From the NCBI GenBank assembly GCA_900618795.1, contig UYJD01000004.1, positions 899,061-963,060 of the forward strand: DNA of 64,000 bases, read 5' to 3'. The notes beneath the pieces are model-generated. The model searched no databases and was not told where the DNA came from. It worked only from the letters and a program-made list of their open reading frames with translations. This document shows, one piece after another, positions 22,401 to 32,753 of this stretch. This stretch comes from Cyanodermella asteris (lineage: Eukaryota; Ascomycota; Lecanoromycetes; Ostropales; Stictidaceae). How positions within the stretch are numbered: position 1 is the first letter of the stretch; the number at the start of each line of letters is the position of its first letter. A program made the position numbers and the translations under genes.

Positions 22401-23075
22401 AGCGAGTATCCCAGCGGTTTCCCCCTTCTGCAAATCGACCCGATACTCGACCCTTCAGGCGTCTCCTCAGATATCGGCTACACCCTACAAGCCGCTAGCC
22501 GCCAAATGATAACACGCTCCGCAAAGCCTCTCACCAGGACCGATATGTTAATCGAAGTCCTGACGCCCAGAATCTCTCTCCACGATCACGCCCAACACAT
22601 CAGAGGCCTGATGGAGTCATCTCTGGAACCACTCTCCGATCCACCGTCCAGCACGCCGTGGTCCCAACAACACCCGCCAGGTCTAGGCGTCCTGAACGCC
22701 CCGTTCCGGACGATCGCCACCGATGTCGGTCCCATGCTTCGCTCCATTGCGCGCTCGGATTTGCGTCTCGAAGAAGAGAGGAACCGGCTGAGTAGTCTGT
22801 TGGACGAGTCTGGGCGGCGAGGGAAGCGGCAGCGGACGACCAGGGCGGCGAGGGCGGCGCTGGAGGGCGGGAGCAAGGCGAGTACGAGGAGGGATAGGTA
22901 TTTGCCCAAGATGGTGGATTATAAAGCCGTTTTACGGACGGGCGGACGCGACTGGGCGGATTTGACCGAGGAGTTTGACACTGGTGGTCAGGCTCACACT
23001 GGAAGCGCTACGCCTTCGGTTGAGGGGTGTGATAGACGGGACACGGACGAATCTGCTGATGAGCTGGGGGCTTAG
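19500..23075 (+). CDS. ELG1: Elg1/ATAD5-type alternative RFC large subunit (PCNA unloader)
   Basis: A single exon; from the ATG at 19500 the product has 1191 residues. The frame is open 40 codons upstream but without ATG. The disordered basic N-terminus starts with QQPLHSFF, a perfect PIP-box (QxxLxxFF), and a second PIP-like QQSVASFF occurs near residue 680. A hydrophobic ISVVVP in the N-terminal third could be a SUMO-interacting motif. The AAA+ core has Walker A GPHGCGKT (about residue 598), FEINSGTRRNGRDI, and Walker B-like LILLEEVDVLFEED (about 731), followed by sensor-like IIMTCTDEDRLP. Elg1 with Rfc2-5 unloads SUMO-PCNA after replication and limits genome instability. The C-terminus carries a GRDWADLTEEFDTGG segment. 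It is convergent with CUL4, 148 bp apart. Confidence 0.88.
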   Translation: MAALVGNTRAMAQQPLHSFFTRQPRQQFAPSEEPLGESAERVTKPTGRRKTATQGSSEHRLEHDEEDQEEPQRKRRRTASVGEDAVIQMNHRRQGRLTPDQPSISVVVPRRIPISRARTPIEDDARESDASVGRSTKSKRPARAPSKDRVLKLRADGRLKSPVDGETPEGELKPKKRKSGGKRAKHTSLRYGRTPHDRVALGRRIDQIMAGKSRIATKHVEKRPEEPCDGQSETATKTTGKQSNKPTMDSGNPHPFFMSKAQKAAAIADANATRSETVSSTSGAAVKLVATTMAKRATDSAFPPSFGSSFKKAAKQSGCVEAIWPPYEMQHIRGLSEATRSRVFQSTIRKKQRKAKGRKAIVNADDEIYRAQEWLVRAMSDPRIKHGGSLRPEKKATKPVKHLITGEDLQSRLANVLGESSQLRPSSAPSIPAGLISSSTSRRLPLELHPAAQNLFSQVKTSLCAFDRFECDTQDWCHKYAPKCVEHVLQDQGTLSLLRDWIRNRNVDRVDTGAAIGQGKVSASKQLAAKRRKRKAKDELDDFIVSSDGESDPACEVSEPDEEAPLALPGGNSSSRTAPLKRLKLGNLHSTRAVLLSGPHGCGKTASVYAIAAELGFEIFEINSGTRRNGRDIMEKVGDMTRNHLVDNSSIANAKVESTQENTLSSEDTAIIEDVIDPKQQSVASFFKAKPKAQPTEKKAKTSKMSAKPKQDTKFQPTLKPRKQQKQSLILLEEVDVLFEEDKPFWTTVFTLVVQSRRPIIMTCTDEDRLPLGDFVDTACLHFAAQSREQIIDYSLCLAANEGHLLSRDAVGRATAIRTGDMRGTLMDLQFWCQMAIGDDRAGVGWFMDASKAILNRTDPEPRLRTVSENSYPLNSSLFANFTAGTGTLDQDVSLLSEAQDFHGYDCAEEGGLLMQASREDFGSPREELTLRELWSDALSLADILPSATRHFERADCSQPELDEKARSEYPSGFPLLQIDPILDPSGVSSDIGYTLQAASRQMITRSAKPLTRTDMLIEVLTPRISLHDHAQHIRGLMESSLEPLSDPPSSTPWSQQHPPGLGVLNAPFRTIATDVGPMLRSIARSDLRLEEERNRLSSLLDESGRRGKRQRTTRAARAALEGGSKASTRRDRYLPKMVDYKAVLRTGGRDWADLTEEFDTGGQAHTGSATPSVEGCDRRDTDESADELGA

Positions 23076-23223
23076 AAACTAGACAATCACAGTGCTATAC
23101 AATGGCTGAAGGTAACAGGAGTGTCCAACATGTTCCAAAGAATGCTTCGTTCGCGTAAACTCTCTAAGTGTGATCTTTGCCACCCAACGCATCGTCCTGC
23201 AGCAAATATTCCTCCGCTGCAGC

Positions 23224-25876
23224 CTAAGCAACATATTCGTACATGTTGCCATCAATCCGCTCCATATAGTCCTTATCTATAAGCCTGCAATAAAGTCAGC
23301 ATCATCTCCCAAAATGATAACGAAGCATGAACATACTTGTCAATCTGCTTCTTGATATTATCCGGCTCAACCGCACCCCGCTTCTTCAAAGCATCGATAA
23401 CCTTGGCAATCAGATTATTGTGTTGAATCTTCTGCTCCGACTTCATGATCCGCACAATCGCCGCCTGAGTCTCGAACCCGCGGTCGGCCGCAACGCGTTC
23501 GTGCGTGGCCTTGTTCTCCTCTTTGGTCTCCTTGAGCTGGATCTGGTTGATGCGGAAACGGACCTTATCCGTTTTAAAATCCTTGTTGACCACGAACGTG
23601 TCGGTGGGCTTCACGTCCGGGCCCTTGGTCGATTTGCGGAGGACCTTGTAGCGGGCGCAGGCCAGCGATTGGAGCGTACGCACCAGGTTCGCGTCGTTGA
23701 GCTTCGTCGCTTCGAGGAGTTCTGGGTAGGTCGCGGGCTCGTCGGGTTGCTTGCTGTTGAAGTGCAAAAGGACGACGGCTTGGAAGGCGCTGACCACAAC
23801 TACGTAGGGCTTGTCGTAGCGGGCGGTGAGCTGACAGTAAGCCCGGTCGTGTTTCCAGGTGAGCTTGCGGCCGGTATGATGGGACTGGTAGTGGGCCTCG
23901 AATTTTGTGGTTGCCTCTTGGATGCTTTGTGGGATCTCGATCGGGACGTCCGGGTACGAGGGCCAGGCAGAGGATTCGAGGACGCTGACTTCCAGGTCGG
24001 GCCCCCCCTTCTCGTTCCTGTCCTGCCGTCGCATCTTGAAGGCTGCGTTCTCGTCCCTGCTCAAATCGATGTCCTTAAACATTTGCTCGAGGTTGCTCGT
24101 AAAATTTGCACCACACTCGTTCTTCAGTCTTTCGAGCATGCTCTTCTCGGCGCGATCGTTCGCGCTTTGTTTCAGCAAAAGGCGCTTGGCCAAGTCTTTC
24201 TTGTAGAACGCCTCAAATACGGCTTTGCCATTCAAGAAGCGGAAAAGCTCAAGAACTTGGTCAAGTTGCTGATTCATTTTCTCGTCTCCATCCATTTCTT
24301 CGTCCCCATCTTCATCGTCTTGTATCGCTTTGAGTCCTCCCCGAAGCAGCATGTCAACGTATTTGGCGATCATCTCACCGGCCTTCTCATTGTCCGTGCC
24401 CCATGTCATTTGTGTCTTGTCAGTCTTGTTGATGAACCTCCTGAAAGCCTCCCGCAGTCCAATGCCGAGATCCATTAGCCGATCGAAACATTCATTCCAA
24501 ATCTTGTCGATCTTGCGTTTGAAGGCAAGTAGTCGGGGGACCATTTCTTGTTCACGCTTCTCGTCTAATATAATACTCGTCCCTTGCGATTCGACAAAAG
24601 CTTCGAAAGCAGGAAGGAGCCGGGCGCCGTGATCTTTCAGCTGGAGTAATCTGAACAATTGCGACAAGTCATCATAGGTGTCGCCTTTCATGAGTTCCCC
24701 TACAGCTTCGGGGTCAATCAAATACGATAGCTGATTGTCCACCAAGAACGTTAGAAGCTGCTCATATATGTTTCGCTGGGTCGAACCATCAAGGCCGTAG
24801 TCATTACAGCGTTTCTTTTCCCTCTCCATCAAAATCCAGCATGCCGCAACGTAGCCCGATAGGCTGAGTTGCTTCGTGTTTGCTGGAGCCCATACACGAA
24901 AATACTCTTGCGACTCTGCCAACAATTTCGGTTCAAAGTATTTGGTGTAAACAAGCAGATCGTGAAGCATGTCGACCGCCGATTTGAACAACTGATGCTG
25001 AAATCCACTTGCATCATCTCGGTCTTGACGAATCAAGTCACAGATGCCGGACAGGACGGGCTCCTTCAGACTAGTGTCGTGGAATATGTGTTTTTGAAAT
25101 AAACGATATGAGAGCTCGTCGATCGTTGGCACCGCTTTCGAACCGACCAAATACGACTGGTTCAAATACAGAAACACGGACTTGATCATAGCCATTTGTT
25201 CCTTCCATGTTGTCCATGCTTTGACCGTCGCTAGCAGTGTTTGGATTGCATCGCCTCCTCTCGCCGTCTGGTAGATTTGCGCGAGGACCGGCCCGCGAAC
25301 GTGCTCGCGACACTTGTCATGTAGCTTTTCGAAAAGCTCAGGTGCCCTTCCTTGCCGACAGACATATTCTACGCTCTTGTACAGTTCCTCCAATGACGTT
25401 GGTCGCTTGTTTTGCACCAGTATAGTTTCGAAAGCCCCTTCAAGTTGTTTCCACACCTTGTCGAAGTAAGCTTGTGGCTCGATCGGAGCCGTAGTCCGCA
25501 GATTCTTCACGACAAATTTCTTTGGCTTGCCCAGTGAATTGATGCTTGCCGGTCGTATGACTCCGGTACTCTTGAGTGGCGTTCGATATGAGGGCGCTGG
25601 CGGGGATGACCCGGCGGTCAAGTCGATAACCTGCCCATGCTTGCTCGGTGAGAATGTATACATGGCAGCCGGGCGAACCGCCGCTTTACTCTTGGAAGGC
25701 GGCGTTTGGGGCAGGTCGTTGTCCAGTCTCTGTCGTTTATATGGAGATGCACCGGGCTTGCTGTTGCCGTTGGTGGAACCGGGACCGCCAGCGGTGAATT
25801 CGGTCGAACTGAGGGTTCGGCCACGCACCTGCGATGCTCCCGTGGGTGTGCGCGGCTCGGGGGACGGGGCAGGCAT
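23224..25876 (-). CDS. cul4: Cullin-4 (CRL4 ubiquitin ligase scaffold)
   Basis: Two exons, 25876-23337 and 23284-23224, joined across GTATGT...TTGCAG, total 866 residues. Without the splice the frame would end in a non-cullin tail; with it the C-terminus reads LIDKDYMERIDGNMYEYVA, the canonical cullin ending. The Ser/Pro-rich N-terminus (about 95 residues) precedes KKFVVKNLR, then cullin repeats with LEELYKSVEYVCRQGRAPEL, typical of CUL4. The cullin homology domain includes FEAFYKKDLAKRLLLKQSAN. The winged-helix end has IVRIMKSEQKI with the predicted neddylation Lys812. CUL4 with Rbx1 and Ddb1 ubiquitinates chromatin and replication substrates. It shares a divergent upstream region with haspin. 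Confidence 0.93.
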
Positions 25877-26795
25877 CTGCTATTTGAAGAAGTTGAAGTC
25901 GTCAGCCGGCGGGCGAGTGGTATGGGGTTGAAGCTCAAGCTCAAGCTCGGGATAAGATGGGGGGCGCTGGTCAGAGCTTCTGGCGGAGTTCCGCCGCTGG
26001 TCGCTGACGTAGAAGCCGCTCCGGGGGCAAGGCGACCAGGTACTTTGACTTCTACTTACAGCATTACTTCTGTGCCTATCTCAGTCACAGCCAGAAGTAT
26101 TCTCATCCGTGCATGCTGCTGGGATGCCGCATTTCACCTTTCTGGAGCTCTCTAGAATACCGCGACGAACTCGTGACAGCTAATGAAAGGATGTCGATGC
26201 TTGCTGCCGTCGTTACATGTTCTCATAGCATGATCGGCGCCGTTTCATTGATACAAAAGTAGGTTACGGATATCTCCTAGAGGATCATACTAATTAGAGC
26301 GACCAGTGATTACGGTTTCAGGAAGTGAGACTGTTCCAGCCTTAGAAAATGATCGGTAAAGGGGCCTATAGATACCAGCGTGAAACTATAGAGTTTTACC
26401 CATCGAGCGTTGATGCAGTCAGTAGATACAGTTTTCAACAATAAAATAACGTCCATGAGCACGCGAAAATTGTTCTTTGTGACTTTGTCAGACCAATGAG
26501 AGCAAAATCGGCCTTCACACTCGCGACATTCACAATTTAACAATTAGTTGCAACATTCAATCTGGTGGTATTCATTCGAGGCCGACAATGTCAGTGTTTC
26601 CACAAATTCGAAACGTGATATCAAGCGCCGTCAGCGCGATAGTGGAACACTCCTCGCGCCCACATTTCGGTTGCCGTGCCGACCGAACCAAACCCAACAA
26701 TCGAACCTCACACCCACGATCTCTCAAACCAGCATAACTGCACGAAGACTTCGCTTACCTGCACGTGCAACTCTCCACACGTTCATCCATCGACC
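25877..26795. promoter_or_regulatory. Shared divergent upstream region of cul4 and haspin
   Basis: The 919 bp between two divergent start codons must hold both promoters. No canonical element is certain. The last 100 bases before haspin are C/A-rich (CATCCATCGACC just before the ATG), typical of fungal 5' leaders. The middle (26290-26540) is AT-richer. Confidence 0.4.
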
Positions 26796-28439
26796 ATGTC
26801 GACTACCAGGCGAACATATGGCAAGAAATCGAGGCCGGTCCTGACGCCGCTCTTCTTTGACAGCTCACCTCAATCTCCCGAGACACGGCGATCACCGAGG
26901 TTACGGAAGGTGCTCGAGGAGAAATCACATAATGTGCAGGTGTTTGGGGATGTACCGCAGTTGAGCCCGACGAAAGTGAGGGGGCGGACGAAGGCGGTCA
27001 AGCACGAAGTCGAGGCTCAAGAGGAGGTGGTGCATGTCGTCCCTGATTCGGACGATGAGCGAGAAGAGGGCACAAGCAAAAGGACAGAACGAAGCGGGTC
27101 GCGAGCGCACAAAAAAGAGGTGGAACAGATCGATACGGTCGATTTGACGGAAGCCCTACAAGATCTCGCCATCTCAACACCCGAAGCCAGACCATTCGAA
27201 AACTTCTCTGCGCCCTCTATTCCCCGAAGTGTAACACAACGGCCAGCATCCTCGGCCCTATCTACTCGCCGACTCCCGAAACTCCTCAAACAGCACTCCG
27301 TCGGTCTCGATGCCAGGACAGCGCTCTATCTCGACCCCCTGATCACCTGCAAAAACGTCTCTCGTTCCGTCGAATCCTTCTCCGACTGGGTCGACGAGCG
27401 CTCAGCACTCCTCTCCTTTACGAAGATTGGTGAGGGTTCCTACGGACAGGTCTTTCGCGCAACGGATGCGCGGGGCGAGACGGTGATCATCAAGCTGATG
27501 CCGTTGAACGCGTTGAAGGGTAAGAAGTGGCAAGCATTTACATTGATCGACTCTGCGGCGACGGAGGTGCAGTTATTGGAAAAGATGCAAAAAGTGCCGG
27601 GATATGTAGAGTTCCGCGGCGCGTGTGTCCTGCAAGGGGCTATGCCGGATGCTTTTGTGGCGCTTTGGGAGGAGTATATGGAGAGTGGCCGGACGGTGGA
27701 GAGCAGGGATCCGAGAGTCAAGGGCTCGTATCCGCAGACACAGCTATGGTTGATGTTGGAGCTGTCTGACGCGGGCACAAATCTGGAGCCAGGACGATAC
27801 TTGCCGCCGGGCGTGTCTAAAGTACCAAAGAACGGTAAATACCTGCCAGTCACCCGGTTATGGGATATATTCTGGCAAGTCACCCACGCGGTCGCGAAAG
27901 CAGAAGTCTACTGCGAATTCGAGCACCGCGATCTCCACCTCGGCAACATCTGCGTCAAAGACACTCCTCCAACGAGCCAATTCCCCTCGACGTCCCCTTC
28001 TCAAACTCCCTTCCCAATCGACTCCTCCGGCATACTCGTCACGATTATAGACTACACCCTCTCCCGCGCCCGTATGTCCTCCACCGATATCCTAGCCTAC
28101 GACTTCCAATCCGACCCGGACCTGCTCGCGGGCCAAGGAGACTTGCAATACGACATCTATAGGTGGATGGATGAGGTACTCGGCACTCGCGGCTGCAAGA
28201 CGTACGATCCGCGCACGAACGTCCTGTGGTTGTATCATTTGCTGGAAAAGTTGCTGGCGGTCGCGACGCCGGTTCCAAGAGGGGGGAGGGGGGATGTGGA
28301 AAGGGAGATGAGGAAGGTGCTAAAGGAGGTGAGTGGGATGATTGAGCCGAGGGCCATGGGAGAGTGGCTTGCGAATTCCGCGGGGGATCTGTTGCAGTGT
28401 GCGTATGCGGAGGAGTGGATTTTGGCGGAGTCGATGTGA
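26796..28439 (+). CDS. Haspin-type serine/threonine kinase (histone H3 Thr3 kinase)
   Basis: A single exon from ATG 26796 (MSTTRRTYGKKSRP), 547 residues. The N-terminus of about 200 residues is basic and Ser-rich with a PRLRK patch. The kinase domain has the Gly loop GEGSYGQVF (residue 212 on), VIIK with the ATP-site Lys, the haspin-type FEHRDLHLGN (His377) and IDYTLSR, where DYT (Asp419) replaces DFG as in all haspins. There is no APE motif, also as in the family. Haspins phosphorylate H3T3 to place Aurora B/Survivin at centromeres in mitosis. Pro/Ser-rich insertion after HRDLHLGNICV. The neighbour cul4 is divergent. Confidence 0.92.
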   Translation: MSTTRRTYGKKSRPVLTPLFFDSSPQSPETRRSPRLRKVLEEKSHNVQVFGDVPQLSPTKVRGRTKAVKHEVEAQEEVVHVVPDSDDEREEGTSKRTERSGSRAHKKEVEQIDTVDLTEALQDLAISTPEARPFENFSAPSIPRSVTQRPASSALSTRRLPKLLKQHSVGLDARTALYLDPLITCKNVSRSVESFSDWVDERSALLSFTKIGEGSYGQVFRATDARGETVIIKLMPLNALKGKKWQAFTLIDSAATEVQLLEKMQKVPGYVEFRGACVLQGAMPDAFVALWEEYMESGRTVESRDPRVKGSYPQTQLWLMLELSDAGTNLEPGRYLPPGVSKVPKNGKYLPVTRLWDIFWQVTHAVAKAEVYCEFEHRDLHLGNICVKDTPPTSQFPSTSPSQTPFPIDSSGILVTIIDYTLSRARMSSTDILAYDFQSDPDLLAGQGDLQYDIYRWMDEVLGTRGCKTYDPRTNVLWLYHLLEKLLAVATPVPRGGRGDVEREMRKVLKEVSGMIEPRAMGEWLANSAGDLLQCAYAEEWILAESM

Positions 28440-28648
28440 GTGAGATGGGGCTGGGAGCGGATCTGCGGGTGTTGGAGAGACTCATGAATTATGATTACTG
28501 TCATTGCTGATCGAGGGCTTGCATTTTTGGTTTAGTCTGCCTTTTAGCGTTGGAGTATTTGGATCATCTGCATGGGCATCAGGTTTCGGTACACTCTTGA
28601 ATGAGCTTTATTATTGAAACGAGATCATTTCGTGCCGACGTCAGACTG

Positions 28649-30271
28649 TCAAGTGGGAATTTGGTGCGCCTCTTTGGAAACGCCTGCTTTCCAGAGATAT
28701 GTGCTCGCAACATGCTCATCAAGAGGCTGCTTCTGTCCGGCAGTCCCGTAAAAGTTCTCTCGATACGTCCCTCCCGGCACAGCATAGTCGTCCCAAAAGA
28801 TACCTCTGGCACGCAGCTCCGGGACAAGGAGCTCAACGATATCCTCAAAGGACGAGGGAAAGATCGCATACGGCATATTGAAGCCGTCCACATCCGCTTC
28901 ATCGACCCACCGTTGGAGTTCGTCCGCAACCTGCGACGCAGTGCCGATCGGGTTTGGACCGAGGCCTCCGACCATGATGTGCCTGGCAACAGTGTGCTTG
29001 GTCCACTTCGGTATGCCGGGAGTCGACTGAGACAGCGACTCGACCGCCGACCGTATAGCGTTGCTTTCGACCTGCCGCAGCTCCTCGTCGCCGCCATACT
29101 GCGCCATGTCGATTCCGGTCCAGCCGCCGAAGAGCGCGAGTGCGCCCTCTTCGGACCCATACTGGATGTAGTCGTCGTACTTGGCCTTCGCTTCCTCCTC
29201 GGTCTTACCCAGCACGGGACACAGCTTTGCAAGGAATTTGATGTTGCTCGGGTCGCGCCCGAATTGGGTCTTTGCCAATTCGCGGATTTCGGCAATGTTC
29301 TTTGCCACGGTTGAGGGCGAATGGCCGGAGACGAAGACGGCTTCTGCGTGTTGGGCGGCGAAGAGCTTGCCGGCTTTTGAGGTGCCTGCTTGGAGAAGTA
29401 GAGGTGTCCGTTGAGGAGAGGGCTGGCATATGTGCGGCCCGGGGACTGTATAGTGCTCTCCGACATGGTTGATTTCGCGAATGCAATCCGGGTCGCTGTA
29501 GATGCCTTTCTCGGCGTCTAGGACGACCGCGTCCTCGCGCCATGAGGAGTTGAATAGTTTGTACATGACTTTGATGTACTCTTCGGCAGCTGCATATCTG
29601 TTGTCGTGTGCAGCTGTGTGGTCTGTCAGTCAAATCTTCGCGCCTTCGTGCACTCGAATTCGTGTTTCAGAGGCTCGACTCACGCTGCTCGGCATGACCC
29701 AGATTGCGCGCCGCCGAGTCAAGGTATCCAGTGACGATGTTCCAGCCAAACCGACCTTTGGCGAGATGATCGACGGTCGACAATCGCCTGGCGAGATGGT
29801 AAGGTTGCTCATAAGTCGTAGACACCGTGACTCCGAAACTCAGCGATTTGGTAGCTGCAGCCATCGCAGACACCAATGCTAGCGGTTCGTTCACAGGCCA
29901 CTGGGCCCCAGATCGCATCGCAGGGCCCATATTCTTCGGTCCCTGATATACATCATAGCCACCTTTGACGAGAAAGATCAGCTCAGCTGTCCCGAGACTC
30001 TAGGTTGGCGACATACCAAGTACGTCGGCGATGAAGATGCCGTGGATCTTGGCACCTTCGAGCAGCTTTGCGAGTTCGACCCAGTGCTCGATGTCGTTGA
30101 AGTTTGTCGATCGGTCCTTCGGATGACGCCACAGCCCTGGAGACTGATGGCCACTGCCTGGCTTCTATGTTAGATGGTGGTTGATGACAACCTGAGGTAT
30201 TGGGGAATCTAACACGACTCTATGAAGGCATTTAGAATCAGCTTCTTCTTGCGCGATTGCGTTTCCGCCAT
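28649..30271 (-). CDS. FMN-dependent monooxygenase, NtaA/SnaA/DszA (luciferase-like) family
   Basis: Four exons: 30271-30214, 30157-30017, 29962-29684 and 29613-28649, total 1443 nt and 480 residues. Introns are GTTAGA...CTAAC...CCAG, GTATGT...CTGA...AAAG and GTGAGT...CTGAC...ACAG, and all phases agree. The joined product has KKKLILNAF, the family signature SGHQSPGLWRHP, an IHGIFIADVLGGYDVYQG strand, VSTTYEQPYHLARRLSTVDH and GRFGWNIVTGYLDSAARNLG. It ends in a TIM-barrel half with PLLLQAGTSKAGKLFAAQHA. Homologues need a partner flavin reductase and oxidise chelators or sulfur/nitrogen heterocycles; the substrate here is unknown. The splice joins reproduce conserved segments, so the model is well supported. 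Only the first intron donor is weak. Confidence 0.9.
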
Positions 30272-31820
30272 GATGAGCAAGAGTGCAGAAAGAGCGTACT
30301 GATTGCAGGCATGCCGCGAATGAACTCAAATACTTGCTGTGTAGTGCAAGAGAACACAAGCACGCCATCCGCTTTACGACATCGGGAAGCGCAGAATTAG
30401 TGGGGCAGGCTGACAGCTTAACTCAAAAGGCGGGTGATTGAAAGTCGTCGCGCATGTCTGGATGCGGGCACATCAAGGCGTCCTTGAACAACGACTCAAT
30501 GGAAGCATTGACTCTTCAACAACGCTGGCCCTTGAGCTTTACAAGTACCTATGACAGTATCTGTAAGGTGATATAGAGGCGGAAGTCACAGAAGCTACGC
30601 AACGCCATTGAACCATCCGCGTCGCACAGGCACGGCACCTTCTTAGGTACACACGCTTGAATGACCGTACGACAGTGAGCGGCAATCAAAAATAGCGAGT
30701 AGTAGTTGATGAAAGCGTACTAAAGCGGTCGGCTCTCCAGCGTTTCCCGCTAACACATACTGATTAGAGTTTTGAACAAGAAAGCTCAGGAAGCTTATTT
30801 CCCGAATAGGCCATGATCATTATTACTACTTACTGTTAAATGCTTTCACAAAGCTATGATCATGCCGGACTTCCTCGCCCACTCCACGCTGTTCGGTCGA
30901 GGTTGTAGCCATGACTCAGGGGCTTTTCTGTAAAGCACAAGACTTGCGATACAATCTCATCGTCATATATTTTCCAATGATGAAAGATGTCAGCGGCATG
31001 TACAAGCATGTGCCAGGCGTTTCGATTGCGTTGTTTGTAGCAGCCCGCTCCCAGCTTTATTATCTAATGCGCCGACAAGGATGGGAGGCATGCGGGACCT
31101 GTCCCTGTAACAGCTTCAGCCTTGGGTCAAAGCAAATTTGACCGTTTCACAAATCGGCCGACACACAGAAGTGTTACCATTCCGAAAACGTGAACTTGAT
31201 ACCAACATCTTTAAACCATGCCCATTATCAAGGACTCTGCTCATCCGACAATAATCCGCGTTCGTGGTCTGCCGCAGCGTGCTGTCTTGACCGTGGAAGC
31301 TATCGTGCGGAAGGCAATCACACAGAGCACTTCTGCTCAGAACCTATGTACTCCTGGCTTCCCGCCGGCAACGAAGAAATCGACGGGCCAAGCCACAATG
31401 TAATCCGGGACGCGGCCCGCTGTCTGGAAAGAGTGTATCAGAGACAAAACAAAACGGCAGACGCAAATGCAATGTACTGGCGGGCAGATCTGAGGGTTGT
31501 TGGAACGTACTGTGGATCGCCCAGACCGGGCCACCACATCTAGGTTGGAGGCAGCAATCTCACTGAGGGCCCGGAAAAGCCAGAGATGAGTTCCCATCAG
31601 TTTTCGAGTTCTTTAGCCACGTTATAATGACTAAGATGATCGCTATCAAGCGCCGAGAGCGACGGAAAGAGGCACGGCTCAGGCGTGAGCTCCGCGATGA
31701 GTAGTAGGATTTTGGACCGTGTTTGCCTTTTGAACTACCTTAGCTTGTTCCCCACGTGCGTTGTGGTGACGCTGACCTGGAATGTTGAAAACGTCACGGT
31801 AATTCGGCGGACCTATAACT
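30272..31820. other. Intergenic region, no gene seen
   Basis: About 1.5 kb between the monooxygenase start and the two-TM protein's end. A 117-codon frame at 31190-31543 is uncharacterised and has no ATG context or family resemblance that convinces me. No structural RNA or repeat seen. Confidence 0.4.
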
Positions 31821-32753
31821 CTACCCACGTCTGCTTTTGTATCTATCTTTCAGTGCATGGTTCCATTCCTTGATGAACTTGAAAATCAATAAGCAAACCA
31901 ACCAGACCAAGAGGACGGCAGTAGCAATGAGCATCACGACGCTGAAGTACCGAGAAACGCTCCAGATAGCCTGCCGCTGTCCGGACAGTGGCTCTGATGC
32001 CAACAGCGCCTCTGTAGCAAGCTCAACCTGCATGGCACTGAGTATGACTGAGAGACCACCAAACATGAACAGGAGCGGTGCGAAAAAACTCCCGAAATAC
32101 GCGCCATACTGAGAGTGCACGCGCTGAAAATGCTGCTTTCGCAGAAAGATCTTGCAGTAGATATTAAGTCTCGTCAGCCTGATCTCACCATACTCGTACC
32201 GGCCTGCGACCTCTGTGTTGGGTATCTGGCTCAGCTTGGCGGTGAAAGCACAGAATTTATCCCATGAAACGTTGCGGGGAATGAGGCAAAGGTCCTCGCT
32301 CTTCGCAATCCGGAAGTCGGATTCATGTCGGATCAGGTATGCATACGTTCGAAGGTAGCCCAATGCGGCGCGTCGCTCAGGCTGTAAGAGCGCATCTTTA
32401 CACAAGTACTGTTGCCAGAATGCCGCAGAGAGAAGATAAGCTGGCAGAGGCTTGATAAAGATGCGTTCGTAGTGCCACACCAAGTGTAGTCGGGGATCCT
32501 CCGTCACCACGATCTCGCGTCCTTTCACCTTTTGCCTGTGCAATGCTGATATGTTGGCGAAGTCGTGCTTGGACATCATCCACAGTCTGGGCGCGAGCTG
32601 CTCAAGATCTCGGAGATCCAGATCCCGATTGAGAAACGCTTTGAGTCCGACCGGATCATTGAGGTCGACGCTAGGGTAGCCTGGGAGACGCTGCAGCTTT
32701 TTAGGATCATCTAGATCCGCTATAAGCTGTGAAGAGATGTCAAATGGTACCAT
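31821..32753 (-). CDS. Fungal two-TM protein (DUF6601-like), function unknown
   Basis: A single exon, 310 residues. The soluble N-terminal 200 residues include RLWMMSKHDFANISALHRQK, then VVTEDPRLHLVWHYERIFIK and KPLPAYLLSAAFWQQYL, a pattern I associate with a fungal family of unknown function (DUF6601). Two TM segments follow: GSFFAPLLFMFGGLSVILSA (about 216-236) and FSVVMLIATAVLLVWLVCLL (about 267-290), then a basic C-terminus KDRYKSRRG. A GRYEYGEIRLTRLNIY stretch lies just before TM1. Cellular location and role are not known. The ATG at 32753 is the first in frame. Confidence 0.7.
   Translation of the reverse strand: MVPFDISSQLIADLDDPKKLQRLPGYPSVDLNDPVGLKAFLNRDLDLRDLEQLAPRLWMMSKHDFANISALHRQKVKGREIVVTEDPRLHLVWHYERIFIKPLPAYLLSAAFWQQYLCKDALLQPERRAALGYLRTYAYLIRHESDFRIAKSEDLCLIPRNVSWDKFCAFTAKLSQIPNTEVAGRYEYGEIRLTRLNIYCKIFLRKQHFQRVHSQYGAYFGSFFAPLLFMFGGLSVILSAMQVELATEALLASEPLSGQRQAIWSVSRYFSVVMLIATAVLLVWLVCLLIFKFIKEWNHALKDRYKSRRG

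Noticed and set aside
23327-24478. 383-codon plus-strand frame
   Set aside because: It lies entirely antisense to the conserved cullin-4 coding sequence and its Leu/Val-rich text is the mirror of that gene.
28601-29314. 237-codon plus-strand frame
   Set aside because: Antisense shadow of the NtaA/DszA-family monooxygenase exon 4.
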